This document shows, one piece after another, positions 48,735 through 57,132 of a stretch of 64,000 nucleotides of DNA. Location of the stretch: positions 42,412 to 106,411 of the forward strand of contig NZ_LMNV01000003.1 in NCBI RefSeq assembly GCF_001423105.1. The letters run 5' to 3'. The stretch comes from Frondihabitans sp. Leaf304 (GTDB lineage Bacteria > Actinomycetota > Actinomycetes > Actinomycetales > Microbacteriaceae). The stretch's first letter is position 1. Each line of letters opens with the position of its first letter. The notes under the pieces are model-generated. The model was not told where the DNA came from and ran no database searches. It worked only from the letters and a program-made list of their open reading frames with translations. The translations under genes and the position numbers were made by a program.

Positions 48735-50909
48735 CTAGCGACGACGCTGCGGCGCAGCCTTCCGCGCCGACGGAGACGCCGAGAGCGCCTCGGTCAGCAG
48801 CGCGACGAGGGCGCCGAGCTGGATGTCGGACGACGCCACGATCTCGGAGTCGTCGCCGTCGAGGGCGCGGGCTGCGAGGCCGGCCTTCGAGTCGATGAGC
48901 TCGGCGATCTTGGTGTCGATCGTCTGGGCGGCGATGACGCGCCAGGCGGTGACGGGCTCCTCCTGGCCGATGCGGTGCACGCGGTCGATGGCCTGAGTCT
49001 GCTCGGCGTCGGTCCAGGAGAGCTCGGCGAGCACCACGTTGGAGGCGACCTGGAGGTTCAGGCCGACGCCCGCCGCGGTGAGCGAGCAGACGACGATCGA
49101 GACGGAGGGATCGTTGACGAACGCGTCGATGTTTTTCTGGCGGACGCTCGGCGTCTGGTCGCCGCGGATCGACGCGAACTTGATGTCGCGCTTGGCGAAC
49201 GTCTCGGAGGCGGTGTCCATCACGTCGATGTGCTTCGCGAAGAACACCACCTTGCCGACGTTGCGGGCCAGCTGCGCCGTGTAGTCGGCGGCGAGGCCGG
49301 CCTTGGCCTGGCCGATGCGGCGGACCATGCTGAACACGTTCTCGCCGGTCTTGGCGCCGTCGCCGTCTTCGAGCTCCCACTTGGCGACCTGGCGCACCAG
49401 GTCGTGGTCGATGCCCTCGACGCGCACTCCGGAGGTGCGGGTGGCGAGAGCCGTCTGGTAGCGGGTGACGAGCTTCTTGGCGAGCTCGCGCTCGGCCTCG
49501 CGGATGGAGCGGCCCACCTCGTCGTCGAGCTCGACGGGGAGGTCGGCGATGCGGCGGGCGGGGATGTCGGCCGCGACGTCGACCTTGCGGCGGCGGACGA
49601 TGCCGAGGTCGATCACCGAGGAGCGCGCCGAAGCGAAGAATCCGGGCTCGGCCGGGGTGAGGCCGGTCTCTTCGAGGGCCTCCATCAGCTCGGGGCCGGG
49701 CTTCTTGTCGTCGATCCAGCCGAGGAACTGCCAGATCGCGCGGAAGTCTTCGATGTCGTTGATGAGGGGCGTGCCGGTCAGCGCCATGAGGAGAGGATGA
49801 GCGGTGCGGGCGCGGATCCTTGAGGCGAGCTGGAGCACGTTGCGCGAACGCTGCGAGTCTTTGTTTTTGATGAAGTGCGCCTCGTCGACGACCATGCCGC
49901 GGAACCCGAGGTCGCCGAGCCAGCCGACGTGGCGGTCGAGCACCTCGTAGTTGACGATGACGATGTCGGCGAAGCCGTCGATGGTGTCGCCGTCGCCGTG
50001 GATGACAGTGGCGGTGCGATGTGGCGTCCACAGCCCGACCTCGCGGGCCCAGTTCGTCTTGACGACGTTGGGCACCACCACGAGCAGAGGGTAGGCGTCG
50101 GCGGCCTGCGCGGCGAGCAGCGACTGCGCGGTCTTGCCGAGGCCGGGCTCGTCGGCGAGGAGGAACGTGCGGTGGCCCTCGGCCGCGGCCTGCACGACCT
50201 GCGCCTGGTGACGCATCATCTCGGTACCGCCGGGGGCGCGGAGGGTGGAGGGCTCGGGGAGCTCCATGCACGCGGAGGCCCCGCCGGCGCCGTACTCGAA
50301 CGACTTGAAGAGCGGACCGAAGAGCTCCCAGTTGGCCAGGCGGCGCGGGTGCACCTCTTTGACCTCGGCGAGCGCGAAGTCGGGCGCGAGGAACGGGTTG
50401 GCGAGCTGCCGGGAGACGATCGACTGCGGCACGACCTGGCGCTCGGTGGCGACGCGCGCGACCGGTGCCTCGGTGGTGATGATCAGGTCGTCGGGGCTGA
50501 GCTCGACGCCGGCGGCGATGAGCATGTCGCGCTTGAGCGACTTGGCCGTGTCGGAGACCACGGCCTCCTCGGCGAGAAGGGCGATGAGCGACGTGTCGCG
50601 GGCCGCGGCCTTGGCGAGGATCGTCGCGACGCCGTCGAGCCGCTTGAGCTGCTCAACTCGGTCGGCGTCGGTGACCGTCTTGTCGGCTTTGACGCGGGCG
50701 CGCTCTTCGCGCATGAGCAGCGCGACCACCTGGAACTTCGTGCGGACCGAGGGCTTGACGGGGCCGCGCTGGGCGGCGGCCTCGACCTCGCGCACGGCCT
50801 TCGCCAGCACCGGGATGATGCCGTCGTTGTCGAGATCGCGGACGCGACGGTGGTTCGAACGGGAGGCGGTTCGTGTACCGCCGGACTGGCGCTGGCCTGG
50901 TCGAGCCAA
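48735..50909 (-). CDS. SNF2-family DEAD/DEAH box helicase
   Basis: 724 aa. The two RecA lobes carry FLLADEPGLGKTAQSLLAA (Walker A), GMVVDEAHFIKNKDS (DEAH), LMALTGTPLIND, and in the C-terminal lobe SIVVCSLTAAGVGLNLQVASNVVLAELSWTDAEQTQAIDRVHRIGQ (motifs V-VI). The first ~190 residues are helical and charged without a known domain. SNF2 ATPases remodel protein-DNA complexes; HepA-like ones recycle RNA polymerase. The TTG start at 50909 follows AGGAGG by about 4 nt. A ~270-nt leader with two perfect hairpins precedes it. Confidence 0.92.
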   Translation of the reverse strand: MARPGQRQSGGTRTASRSNHRRVRDLDNDGIIPVLAKAVREVEAAAQRGPVKPSVRTKFQVVALLMREERARVKADKTVTDADRVEQLKRLDGVATILAKAAARDTSLIALLAEEAVVSDTAKSLKRDMLIAAGVELSPDDLIITTEAPVARVATERQVVPQSIVSRQLANPFLAPDFALAEVKEVHPRRLANWELFGPLFKSFEYGAGGASACMELPEPSTLRAPGGTEMMRHQAQVVQAAAEGHRTFLLADEPGLGKTAQSLLAAQAADAYPLLVVVPNVVKTNWAREVGLWTPHRTATVIHGDGDTIDGFADIVIVNYEVLDRHVGWLGDLGFRGMVVDEAHFIKNKDSQRSRNVLQLASRIRARTAHPLLMALTGTPLINDIEDFRAIWQFLGWIDDKKPGPELMEALEETGLTPAEPGFFASARSSVIDLGIVRRRKVDVAADIPARRIADLPVELDDEVGRSIREAERELAKKLVTRYQTALATRTSGVRVEGIDHDLVRQVAKWELEDGDGAKTGENVFSMVRRIGQAKAGLAADYTAQLARNVGKVVFFAKHIDVMDTASETFAKRDIKFASIRGDQTPSVRQKNIDAFVNDPSVSIVVCSLTAAGVGLNLQVASNVVLAELSWTDAEQTQAIDRVHRIGQEEPVTAWRVIAAQTIDTKIAELIDSKAGLAARALDGDDSEIVASSDIQLGALVALLTEALSASPSARKAAPQRRR

Positions 50910-51069
50910 GGCTCCTCCTAATGGCAACCCGCGGTTCAGTGGCCGGGGTGTGGTGTCGGCAGACGGCAGAAACGCCGATGCGGACGATGTCGAGGGACTG
51001 CTTCGGGACCGGCATTCGGTGACGACCCCGGGTGTGCGGAGGACAGGAGAAGGAGACCCCCGTCGGACT

Positions 51070-51113
51070 CGCATCCGGATCGGATGCGGTGACCACGCGA
51101 CGCTTGCGTCGCG
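51070..51113 (-). promoter_or_regulatory. Twin hairpins in the SNF2 gene leader
   Basis: CGCATCCG-gat-CGGATGCG (51070-51088) and CGCGACGC-tt-GCGTCGCG (51096-51113), two perfect 8-bp palindromes 7 nt apart. They lie in a ~320-nt gene-free gap (50910-51232) and would form tandem hairpins in the leader RNA or bind a protein on DNA. Confidence 0.6.
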
Positions 51114-51181
51114 ACCCGCTTGCACTGCATCAGACGAACGACGGCGCTGATAGCGGCCCCTCGCGACTCGGTGCAGGGCAC

Positions 51182-51187
51182 AGTTTA
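51182..51187 (-). promoter_or_regulatory. Candidate -10 for the SNF2 gene
   Basis: TAAACT on the minus strand. No start codon follows at 6-7 nt, so transcription would give a ~265-nt leader. Confidence 0.4.
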
Positions 51188-51232
51188 CGCCCGCGACGCC
51201 GCCGGTTGCCACCACGGCCCTCCTCGGGCGTG

Positions 51233-52714
51233 TCAGGCGTCGCGGCGCCGCAGGCCCCGAGTCGTCGGCCCCTCGATGACGGTGCCGTCCGGGCGGAACC
51301 TCGACCCGTGCAGCGGGCAGTCCCAGGTGAGCTCCTGGTCGTTCCAGGCGACCACCCCGCCGAGGTGCGGGCACACTGCCGAGAGCGAGCAGGTCTCTCC
51401 GTCGACGGTGGAGCGAGCGACGGGCGCGAGCGCCTCGGATCCTACGCGACCGCGCCCCTCGGGCGGTGTTTCGCCCGGCTGCAAAGGATTGGTGAGAGCC
51501 CTCGTCCAGCTACGGGCGAACCACCAGGCGACCGCGAGATTCTCGCCGAGGCCGGCACCGATCGCGACTGGGGTGGTGACGCGGTGATGGATGGTCTTCA
51601 TCCAGTCGGAGTTGTCTCCGACGACATCGGAGACAAGCATGCGTGCCGCCGAGATCGCGTTCGTCATGCCCCACGAGTCGTAGCCGGTCGCGAGATAGAT
51701 GCGGCCACGGCCTCGCGGCAGGTAACCGACGAAGGGCACGCCGTGCGGGGTGGCGTAGTCCTGCCCGCTCCACACGCGTCGCATGCGCGCGGTGGGCCAG
51801 TGCATGCCCGCCCAGTCGTGGAGGTCGCGGGCGAGGACGGCCTCCGAAGCTGCTCGCCCCACCCCGTGCTCGTTGCCGGCCACGAGCAGCTGACCGCGGT
51901 GGCTCCGCACCGACCGCCCGGGGTCGTCGACCGAGGTGTACATGGCCTCGGGCAGATCGTTCTCGGGCACGTCGGAGAGGACGAGCCCGAGCGACCGGCG
52001 CGGCGAGAGCTTGGCGAAGTAGAGGCCACGATCGAGGATCGGCGCCCCCGTCGTGAGGTGCACTCGCTCGGAGCGGACCTCGCCGAGCTCCGTGTGCGTC
52101 GTCGCCGGGTCGCCCGCGTGGACTCCCGTCACGCGGACGTTCTCGACCACCACTCCCCCGAACGCCCGCACATCGGCGGTGAGGGCGGCGAGAAGCTCGA
52201 GCGGGTCGACCTGCGCCTGGTCGCGAAGCTGGACCGCCCCGATGGTCGCGAACGGCACGTCGAGATCCACTGTCTTGACGAGGTCGAGGCCGGCCGCGCG
52301 ACCGACGAGGTACTCCCCGTCGACCCGGGCGAGCCCGCGTCGCGTCGTTGCGAAAGTGAAGGCGTCGCGGCGCTCCAGATCGACTCCGGCTTCGTCGGCG
52401 TAGTCGATGAGCCAGTCGAAGGCCTCGCGATTGCCTTGCACGGACGCGTCGACTACGCCCTGATAGGTGCGCCGGTGGATCTTCTGCAGCTGCGCCCCCT
52501 GCAGCACGCTCACCATGGCGGCCGAGCTGCCCGCGACGAGCCCTCCGATGTGCCCCGCCTCCAGCACGGCGACGGTATGCCCACGACGGGCGAACAGCAG
52601 GGCCGTCACCAGCCCCGTCAACCCGCCGCCCACGATCACGTCGTCGTATGTGGCCAGCGGCTCGAACTCGTCGGTGGGAATGGAGCGGACCGTGTCGAGC
52701 CGGGGCGGGGTCAT
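51233..52714 (-). CDS. FAD-dependent oxidoreductase with C-terminal Rieske domain
   Basis: 493 aa. The N-terminal FAD fold has DDVIVGGGLTGLVTALLFARRGHTVAVLEA and the DAO-type substrate domain. The last ~90 residues hold the Rieske [2Fe-2S] ligands, CPHLGG and CPLHGSRF. This is the YhfW-like architecture of unknown substrate. GGAGG lies 4 nt before ATG 52714. It follows the phosphotransferase gene by 16 nt, an operon. Cytosolic. Confidence 0.92.
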   Translation of the reverse strand: MTPPRLDTVRSIPTDEFEPLATYDDVIVGGGLTGLVTALLFARRGHTVAVLEAGHIGGLVAGSSAAMVSVLQGAQLQKIHRRTYQGVVDASVQGNREAFDWLIDYADEAGVDLERRDAFTFATTRRGLARVDGEYLVGRAAGLDLVKTVDLDVPFATIGAVQLRDQAQVDPLELLAALTADVRAFGGVVVENVRVTGVHAGDPATTHTELGEVRSERVHLTTGAPILDRGLYFAKLSPRRSLGLVLSDVPENDLPEAMYTSVDDPGRSVRSHRGQLLVAGNEHGVGRAASEAVLARDLHDWAGMHWPTARMRRVWSGQDYATPHGVPFVGYLPRGRGRIYLATGYDSWGMTNAISAARMLVSDVVGDNSDWMKTIHHRVTTPVAIGAGLGENLAVAWWFARSWTRALTNPLQPGETPPEGRGRVGSEALAPVARSTVDGETCSLSAVCPHLGGVVAWNDQELTWDCPLHGSRFRPDGTVIEGPTTRGLRRRDA

Positions 52715-52730
52715 TCGTCCTCCGAGAGGG

Positions 52731-54002
52731 TCAGGGGTGCAGGTGCACGGTGCCCACGCTAGGCCCGTCGAGAGCGGCCGGTTCGGCGTGTTCGGCCGGA
52801 CGAGGCCAGAGCGCCCCCTCGGCCGCGTCGATCAGCTGCAGCGCTTTCTCACGGCCGACCGGTGTTCCGAGTGTCGCCTGGCCGCCGGCGTGGGCCAGAA
52901 GCTGCGACGCGATGGTCGGCGGGAGCCGATCGGCCCATTCCGGGTGAAGGGCGACCCACTCGTCGGCGACGGCGTCGGCGATCTTCTCGCACGCGCGGGC
53001 CTCGGCCTGATCGCCGTTGCCCCGGTGCCACTGGGCGGTGACGACGAGATGCGCGACGAGGGCGCCGGCATCGCGCGCCGGATGCCCGAGCCCCGCCGTG
53101 TCGATGTCGAGGAGGCCGGTGACGACGCCGACATCGACCGCGTCGACGAAGAGCTGCTCGAGGTGCAGGTCGCCGTGAACGACACGCAGCTCCCCTTTCG
53201 GCCAGCGACTGACGCGCGCCTCGATCTCGTCATAGATGCCGTGGATCATCGACGCCCGGTCGGGGAGCGACTCGGTCAGGCTGCGCCGGTGCCAGGAGCC
53301 GTTCTCGAGGGCATCCGCCTGCGCGTGCTGGGTCAGACCCACCCGCGAGACGGCTTCGGCGAGCGCCACGACCCCCGACACGAAGCCGGTGCTCGCGGCG
53401 AGGCCCAGCACGCGCGTGCCGGCGGGAACGCCCGCGACCCTCTGCAGCACGAGCAGTCCGTCGGCCTGGGCGGCGATCACGATCGGCACCGGCAGCCCCG
53501 CCTGAGCGAAAGCCCGATGCTGCGCGGCGATCGGCTCGGCCCGTGTCGGCCGCACCACCTTGATGAACAGGGTCGCCTCGGGGCTCTCGACTTTGATCAC
53601 GGCGCGTTTACCCGGGCGGTAGGCGGCGACGGTCAGTGTCGGTGAGCTGATGGGGACCCCGATCCGGGCCAGGAGGTCGACGACCCGGTCGGGGTAGGTG
53701 ACGCTCGCGAGAGCGGGGAGCGCAGGATCCGACGGGTAGGCCCACACACGCACCGGCGAGCCGGTCGCGGGGTCGCTCACGACGCTGCCTCCCTCGCGCG
53801 CGCCGGCTTCGACGGAGGCGGGGTCGGTGTCGATGAAGGTCAGGACGGTCGACGACGTGCCGTCGGCGTCGAGGGTGTCGACCTCGTACCCGAAGAGGTA
53901 GCCGCCGCCCGAGGGCTCGACCGAGTGCGGACGGAACGACAGCACTCGCGCCCCGCTGCCGCGGAAGGCCGCGGGCAGAATTTCGGCGGAATTGGGCCAC
54001 AC
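52731..54002 (-). CDS. Phosphotransferase (APH family)
   Basis: About 423 aa. The kinase core is in the second half: AVIKVESPEATLFIKVVRP (ATP-binding Lys region), LRVVHGDLHLEQLFVD (catalytic loop) and GLLDIDTAGLGHPARDAGALVAHLV (metal-binding Asp region). The first ~130 residues are a cap domain without a recognised family. It probably phosphorylates a sugar or other small alcohol. The start is uncertain: GTG 54002 or TTG 54014; neither has a Shine-Dalgarno. Operon with the FAD/Rieske gene behind it. Confidence 0.83.
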   Translation of the reverse strand: MWPNSAEILPAAFRGSGARVLSFRPHSVEPSGGGYLFGYEVDTLDADGTSSTVLTFIDTDPASVEAGAREGGSVVSDPATGSPVRVWAYPSDPALPALASVTYPDRVVDLLARIGVPISSPTLTVAAYRPGKRAVIKVESPEATLFIKVVRPTRAEPIAAQHRAFAQAGLPVPIVIAAQADGLLVLQRVAGVPAGTRVLGLAASTGFVSGVVALAEAVSRVGLTQHAQADALENGSWHRRSLTESLPDRASMIHGIYDEIEARVSRWPKGELRVVHGDLHLEQLFVDAVDVGVVTGLLDIDTAGLGHPARDAGALVAHLVVTAQWHRGNGDQAEARACEKIADAVADEWVALHPEWADRLPPTIASQLLAHAGGQATLGTPVGREKALQLIDAAEGALWPRPAEHAEPAALDGPSVGTVHLHP

Positions 54003-54081
54003 ACCGTCAGTCAACTAGTTTCCCGACAGTTCGTCACGGATACGGGCGGATGCGGCGCGCCGCGGCCATACCGTCCGGCCG

Positions 54082-54087
54082 TACCCT
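54082..54087 (+). promoter_or_regulatory. -10 element, leaderless
   Basis: TACCCT, 7 nt before GTG 54095. Confidence 0.5.
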
Positions 54088-54094
54088 TGACCCC

Positions 54095-55162
54095 GTGGCC
54101 CCCACCCCGAGCAGACTCGTCGCGCGGCTCCGCCAGCCGTCGAGACTGCCGCTGCTGCAGGTGGTCAAGACGTCTCTCGCCGTGGTGGTCTCCTGGATCC
54201 TCTGCTTTGTGATCCTCGACCAGGCGCTGCCGATCTTCGGCGCGATCGCCGCGCTGCTGGTCGTGCAGCCGAGCATCAACCAGTCGTTCGGCCGTGGCCT
54301 CGAACGGAGCGCGGGCGTCGTGATGGGCGTCGCGCTCGCCTACGGGGTCGGTGCCCTCTTCGGTCACGACCAGACCTGGATCGTGCTGGTCGCGGTGATC
54401 CTGGCACTGCTGCTGGCCTGGGTGGTGCGGCTCACGCCGACGTCGTCGACCCAGGTGCCCATCTCGGCGATGCTCGTGCTGTCGGTCGGCGTCGTCACTC
54501 CGGGCTATGCGTTTGATCGAATCATCGAGACGGTGATCGGCGCGGTGATCGCGCTCTTAGTCAACGCACTCATCGTGCCGCCGGTGCTGCTCGGCCCCGC
54601 GCACCTCGCGCTCGGGCGGCTCGCTCGCGACCTGGGAGCGGCTCTCGACTCGCTGGCCTCGGCTCTCGAGACGCCGACCTCCCGCATCGACCTCGATGCG
54701 GCACTGACCCGCGCCCGTGCGCTGCGCGACCTGCAAGCGCGGGCGGCGGCGGGGGTCACGACGGGCGAGGAGAGCCTCACTCTGAACCCGCGGGCGAAGC
54801 GGCAGCGGCGGATCCTCGAGGCCGATCGCGCGCTGCTCGGCACCCTCTCGAACCTGGTGCACCGCGTGGTCGCCATGACCCGGTCGCTGCGCGACAACTA
54901 CGACCCCGACCTGGTCGACGACGACGTGGTGGCCGGGATCGCCGATGAGCTGAGGCGGGCGGCCCATGACGTGCGACTGCTGGTGCACGACCGAGAAGAG
55001 AACGCGGCCTCAGGATCCGGCGGCACCGCGCCCGAGAGCGAGCTGCCGGCGCTGACCGCCCCGCTCCGGGTTCTGGCGCCCGACCCCGAGCACTGGATCC
55101 TGATCGGGTCTCTGCTCGAAGACCTGCGGCGGGTGCGCGAGGAGCTCGTCGGCGAGAAGTAG
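54095..55162 (+). CDS. FUSC/aromatic acid exporter family protein
   Basis: 355 aa. Six membrane helices in the first ~175 residues (LLQVVKTSLAVVVSWILCFVIL..., IFGAIAALLVVQPSINQSFGRGLERSAGVVMGVALAYGVG) match the FUSC/ArAE N-terminal module, followed by a cytosolic helical domain to the end. Homologues export aromatic acids or related compounds. GTG start fixed by the leaderless layout. Divergent from the phosphotransferase gene. Confidence 0.85.
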   Translation: MAPTPSRLVARLRQPSRLPLLQVVKTSLAVVVSWILCFVILDQALPIFGAIAALLVVQPSINQSFGRGLERSAGVVMGVALAYGVGALFGHDQTWIVLVAVILALLLAWVVRLTPTSSTQVPISAMLVLSVGVVTPGYAFDRIIETVIGAVIALLVNALIVPPVLLGPAHLALGRLARDLGAALDSLASALETPTSRIDLDAALTRARALRDLQARAAAGVTTGEESLTLNPRAKRQRRILEADRALLGTLSNLVHRVVAMTRSLRDNYDPDLVDDDVVAGIADELRRAAHDVRLLVHDREENAASGSGGTAPESELPALTAPLRVLAPDPEHWILIGSLLEDLRRVREELVGEK

Positions 55163-55222
55163 CGGCGTGTGGGCGGGCCGTCGGCCTACGAGCTGGGCCA
55201 TTCCGTGTCGATAGGCCCCGGA

Positions 55223-55963
55223 TTACGCCGAATTCGTCGGTTGAGGGCTCGCCGGGCCCGCCGTGGCCAGCGCCGCGAGCACCGCCGCCCGCCCCGCCGC
55301 GTGCCCGAGCAGCTGGAAGTGCCCGTCGATCGGCACGCGGACGTTGCGTGCCCCCGGCAAGTAGCTGCCCTCGGGCACGTGCCCGTCGAAGTCGGCGTAG
55401 ACGGAGGTGATGCGGGCGTTGACGTCGACGAGGCCGCTGAGCCGGGCGAGCGCGGGGTCTGACGGGAGAAAGGGACGGAAGCCCGAGGTGGGTACGAAGC
55501 GCGCCATCCGGGATCCTGAGAACGGACTGTTCACGGCGACCATGCGATCGATGCGACCGCCCCGATCGGTGTCGAGCATCATCGTCTTGCCGATGATGCC
55601 GCCCTTGCTGTGGGCCAGGATCAGCACGCCCCGGAGGTCGTGCGCGTCGAGGATCGCCTGAGCCGTGAGCGCCGTGTCGGCGATCGGACGCCGATTGTGC
55701 GCGAGCCCGGGCACGACGACGACCGGGTGTCCGGCGTCGTTGAGAGCGTCGGCGAACCAGCGCAGCAGCCGCCACGACTCGTAGACGCCGGGCAGCAACA
55801 GAATCGGGGCGAGGTGGCCTTCGCGATAGCGCTTCGGCACAGACGCGTCGGTCAGCAGTGAACGCAGGTGGCTTCGGGTGACGAATTCGTAGTCGCGCGG
55901 CAGAAAGCGGAGATAGTGCAGGATCCCGCCGCGGCGCGCTCGATTCCGATCGTCTCGTTCCAC
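55223..55963 (-). CDS. Alpha/beta hydrolase, lipase-like
   Basis: 246 aa. APILLLPGVYESW forms the oxyanion loop; the nucleophile is Ser in ILAHSKGGIIG (A-H-S-K-G, first Gly of GxSxG replaced by Ala). Asp in SVYADFDGHVPEGS and His in VPIDGHFQLLGH complete the triad. No signal peptide. Substrate unknown; likely an ester of a lipid or small molecule. GTG has TACGCT 7 nt upstream. Confidence 0.85.
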   Translation of the reverse strand: MERDDRNRARRGGILHYLRFLPRDYEFVTRSHLRSLLTDASVPKRYREGHLAPILLLPGVYESWRLLRWFADALNDAGHPVVVVPGLAHNRRPIADTALTAQAILDAHDLRGVLILAHSKGGIIGKTMMLDTDRGGRIDRMVAVNSPFSGSRMARFVPTSGFRPFLPSDPALARLSGLVDVNARITSVYADFDGHVPEGSYLPGARNVRVPIDGHFQLLGHAAGRAAVLAALATAGPASPQPTNSA

Positions 55964-55970
55964 GCGGTTC

Positions 55971-55976
55971 AGCGTA
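55971..55976 (-). promoter_or_regulatory. -10 element, leaderless (hydrolase)
   Basis: TACGCT, 7 nt before GTG 55963 on the minus strand. Confidence 0.5.
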
Positions 55977-56012
55977 GGCGACCCTGCCTCGCGTCGGCTC
56001 GTGCCGCCGGGG

Positions 56013-56423
56013 TCAGGGCCGATCGGCCCAGTCGACCGTGTTCACCCCGTCCAGGCCCTCGGCGATCATCTGGTCCCAGCGCGTGCACAGCGACGACCAG
56101 GTCGGCGGCCTGTCGGCTGCCGCGCGAAGCACCATGCAGGCCCAGCGCGAGTGCCCGGCTCGTGTTGCGGCGAAGGCGGCCTCGACCACGGCTCCCGTGA
56201 CCTCGTCGACCACGCGGACGCGGTGCGACATCGTCATGAGATCGATCAGGTCGAAGGCGTGGAAAGCCGAGACGAGGCTCTGCTCGAGTGTTCGCACGGT
56301 CGGCGGCAGCACGGCTCCCCATGCCGATGACGCAGCCACCGGTGGTCTGGCGCGCGAGGCCGTCGACGTCTGTGCGGCAGCGGTGGCAACCGCACCGCGC
56401 TCCCCGGGTGTTCTTCCCATCAT
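56013..56423 (-). CDS. Hypothetical protein (136 aa)
   Basis: 136 aa, soluble, no family recognised. The N-terminal ~40 residues are Ala/Thr-rich and probably disordered; the rest (TVRTLEQSLVSAFHAFDLIDLMTMSHRVRVVDEVTG, then ATRAGHSRWACMVLRAAAD) has the look of a small folded domain. GAGGGGG 4 nt before the double ATG (56423/56420) supports translation. Divergent from dps. Confidence 0.7.
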   Translation of the reverse strand: MMGRTPGERGAVATAAAQTSTASRARPPVAASSAWGAVLPPTVRTLEQSLVSAFHAFDLIDLMTMSHRVRVVDEVTGAVVEAAFAATRAGHSRWACMVLRAAADRPPTWSSLCTRWDQMIAEGLDGVNTVDWADRP

Positions 56424-56505
56424 GGTGCCCCCTCAGGCAATCAGGTGGTCGAAGAATACACCCCCAGGGGTACAGCCGCTGAGGCCGCAATGAAGGACGG
56501 GGACT

Positions 56506-56525
56506 ACCGTTCACAACACCGTTCA
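56506..56525 (+). promoter_or_regulatory. ACCGTTCA direct repeat before dps
   Basis: ACCGTTCA at 56506-56513 and 56518-56525, 12 bp apart, directly upstream of the dps ribosome site. Candidate regulator site. Confidence 0.35.
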
Positions 56526-56542
56526 ACTCACGAGGAGGAACC

Positions 56543-57082
56543 ATGTTCCAAGGATCCGAAAAACTTCACGACAACCTTCAGAAGGTTCTGGTCGACCTGA
56601 TCGAACTGCACGTCCAGGGCAAGCAGGCTCACTGGAACCTGTTGGGTTCCAACTTCCGCGACCTGCACCTGCAGCTCGATGAAATCGTCGACGCCGCCCG
56701 CGGCTTCTCCGACGAGGTGGCCGAGCGCATGCGCGCCGTCTATCTGGTGCCCGACGGTCGCACGAGCACCGTCACCAAGAGCACGAGCCTGGCCGAGTTC
56801 CCGGCCGGCCCGGTCGAGACCACGGATGTCGTCGACCTCATCGTCGACCGCATGTATGCCGTCACCGACACCATGCGCACCGTGCACGACGACGTCGACG
56901 ACGAAGACCCCACGACGGCCGACGTGCTGCACTCCGTTCTCGAGCGCCTCGAGCAGCTCGCCTGGATGACCGGCGCCGAGAACCGCCACCCCGAAAAAGA
57001 CCAGCACTCGAAGGCGTCGCGCGAGCGCGACGACAAGGCCAACGAGGCCGGACTCGACCGCGTCGGAGCCGTCGCCAACTGA
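56543..57082 (+). CDS. dps: DNA-binding ferritin-like protein Dps
   Basis: 179 aa. The ferroxidase site pattern QGKQAHWNLLGSNFRDLHLQLDEIVD (His30, His42, Asp46, Glu47) is intact. Dps forms 12-mers that store iron and shield DNA during oxidative stress. The Lys/Arg-rich C-terminal tail (HPEKDQHSKASRERDDKAN) could bind DNA. AGGAGG 4 nt before the ATG gives a strong ribosome site. A FAD reductase gene follows 50 nt later on the same strand. Confidence 0.96.
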   Translation: MFQGSEKLHDNLQKVLVDLIELHVQGKQAHWNLLGSNFRDLHLQLDEIVDAARGFSDEVAERMRAVYLVPDGRTSTVTKSTSLAEFPAGPVETTDVVDLIVDRMYAVTDTMRTVHDDVDDEDPTTADVLHSVLERLEQLAWMTGAENRHPEKDQHSKASRERDDKANEAGLDRVGAVAN

Positions 57083-57132
57083 CCCTGCGCCACGAGATCA
57101 GATTCACCGGAGCGACCTGAGGAGCACAGCCC

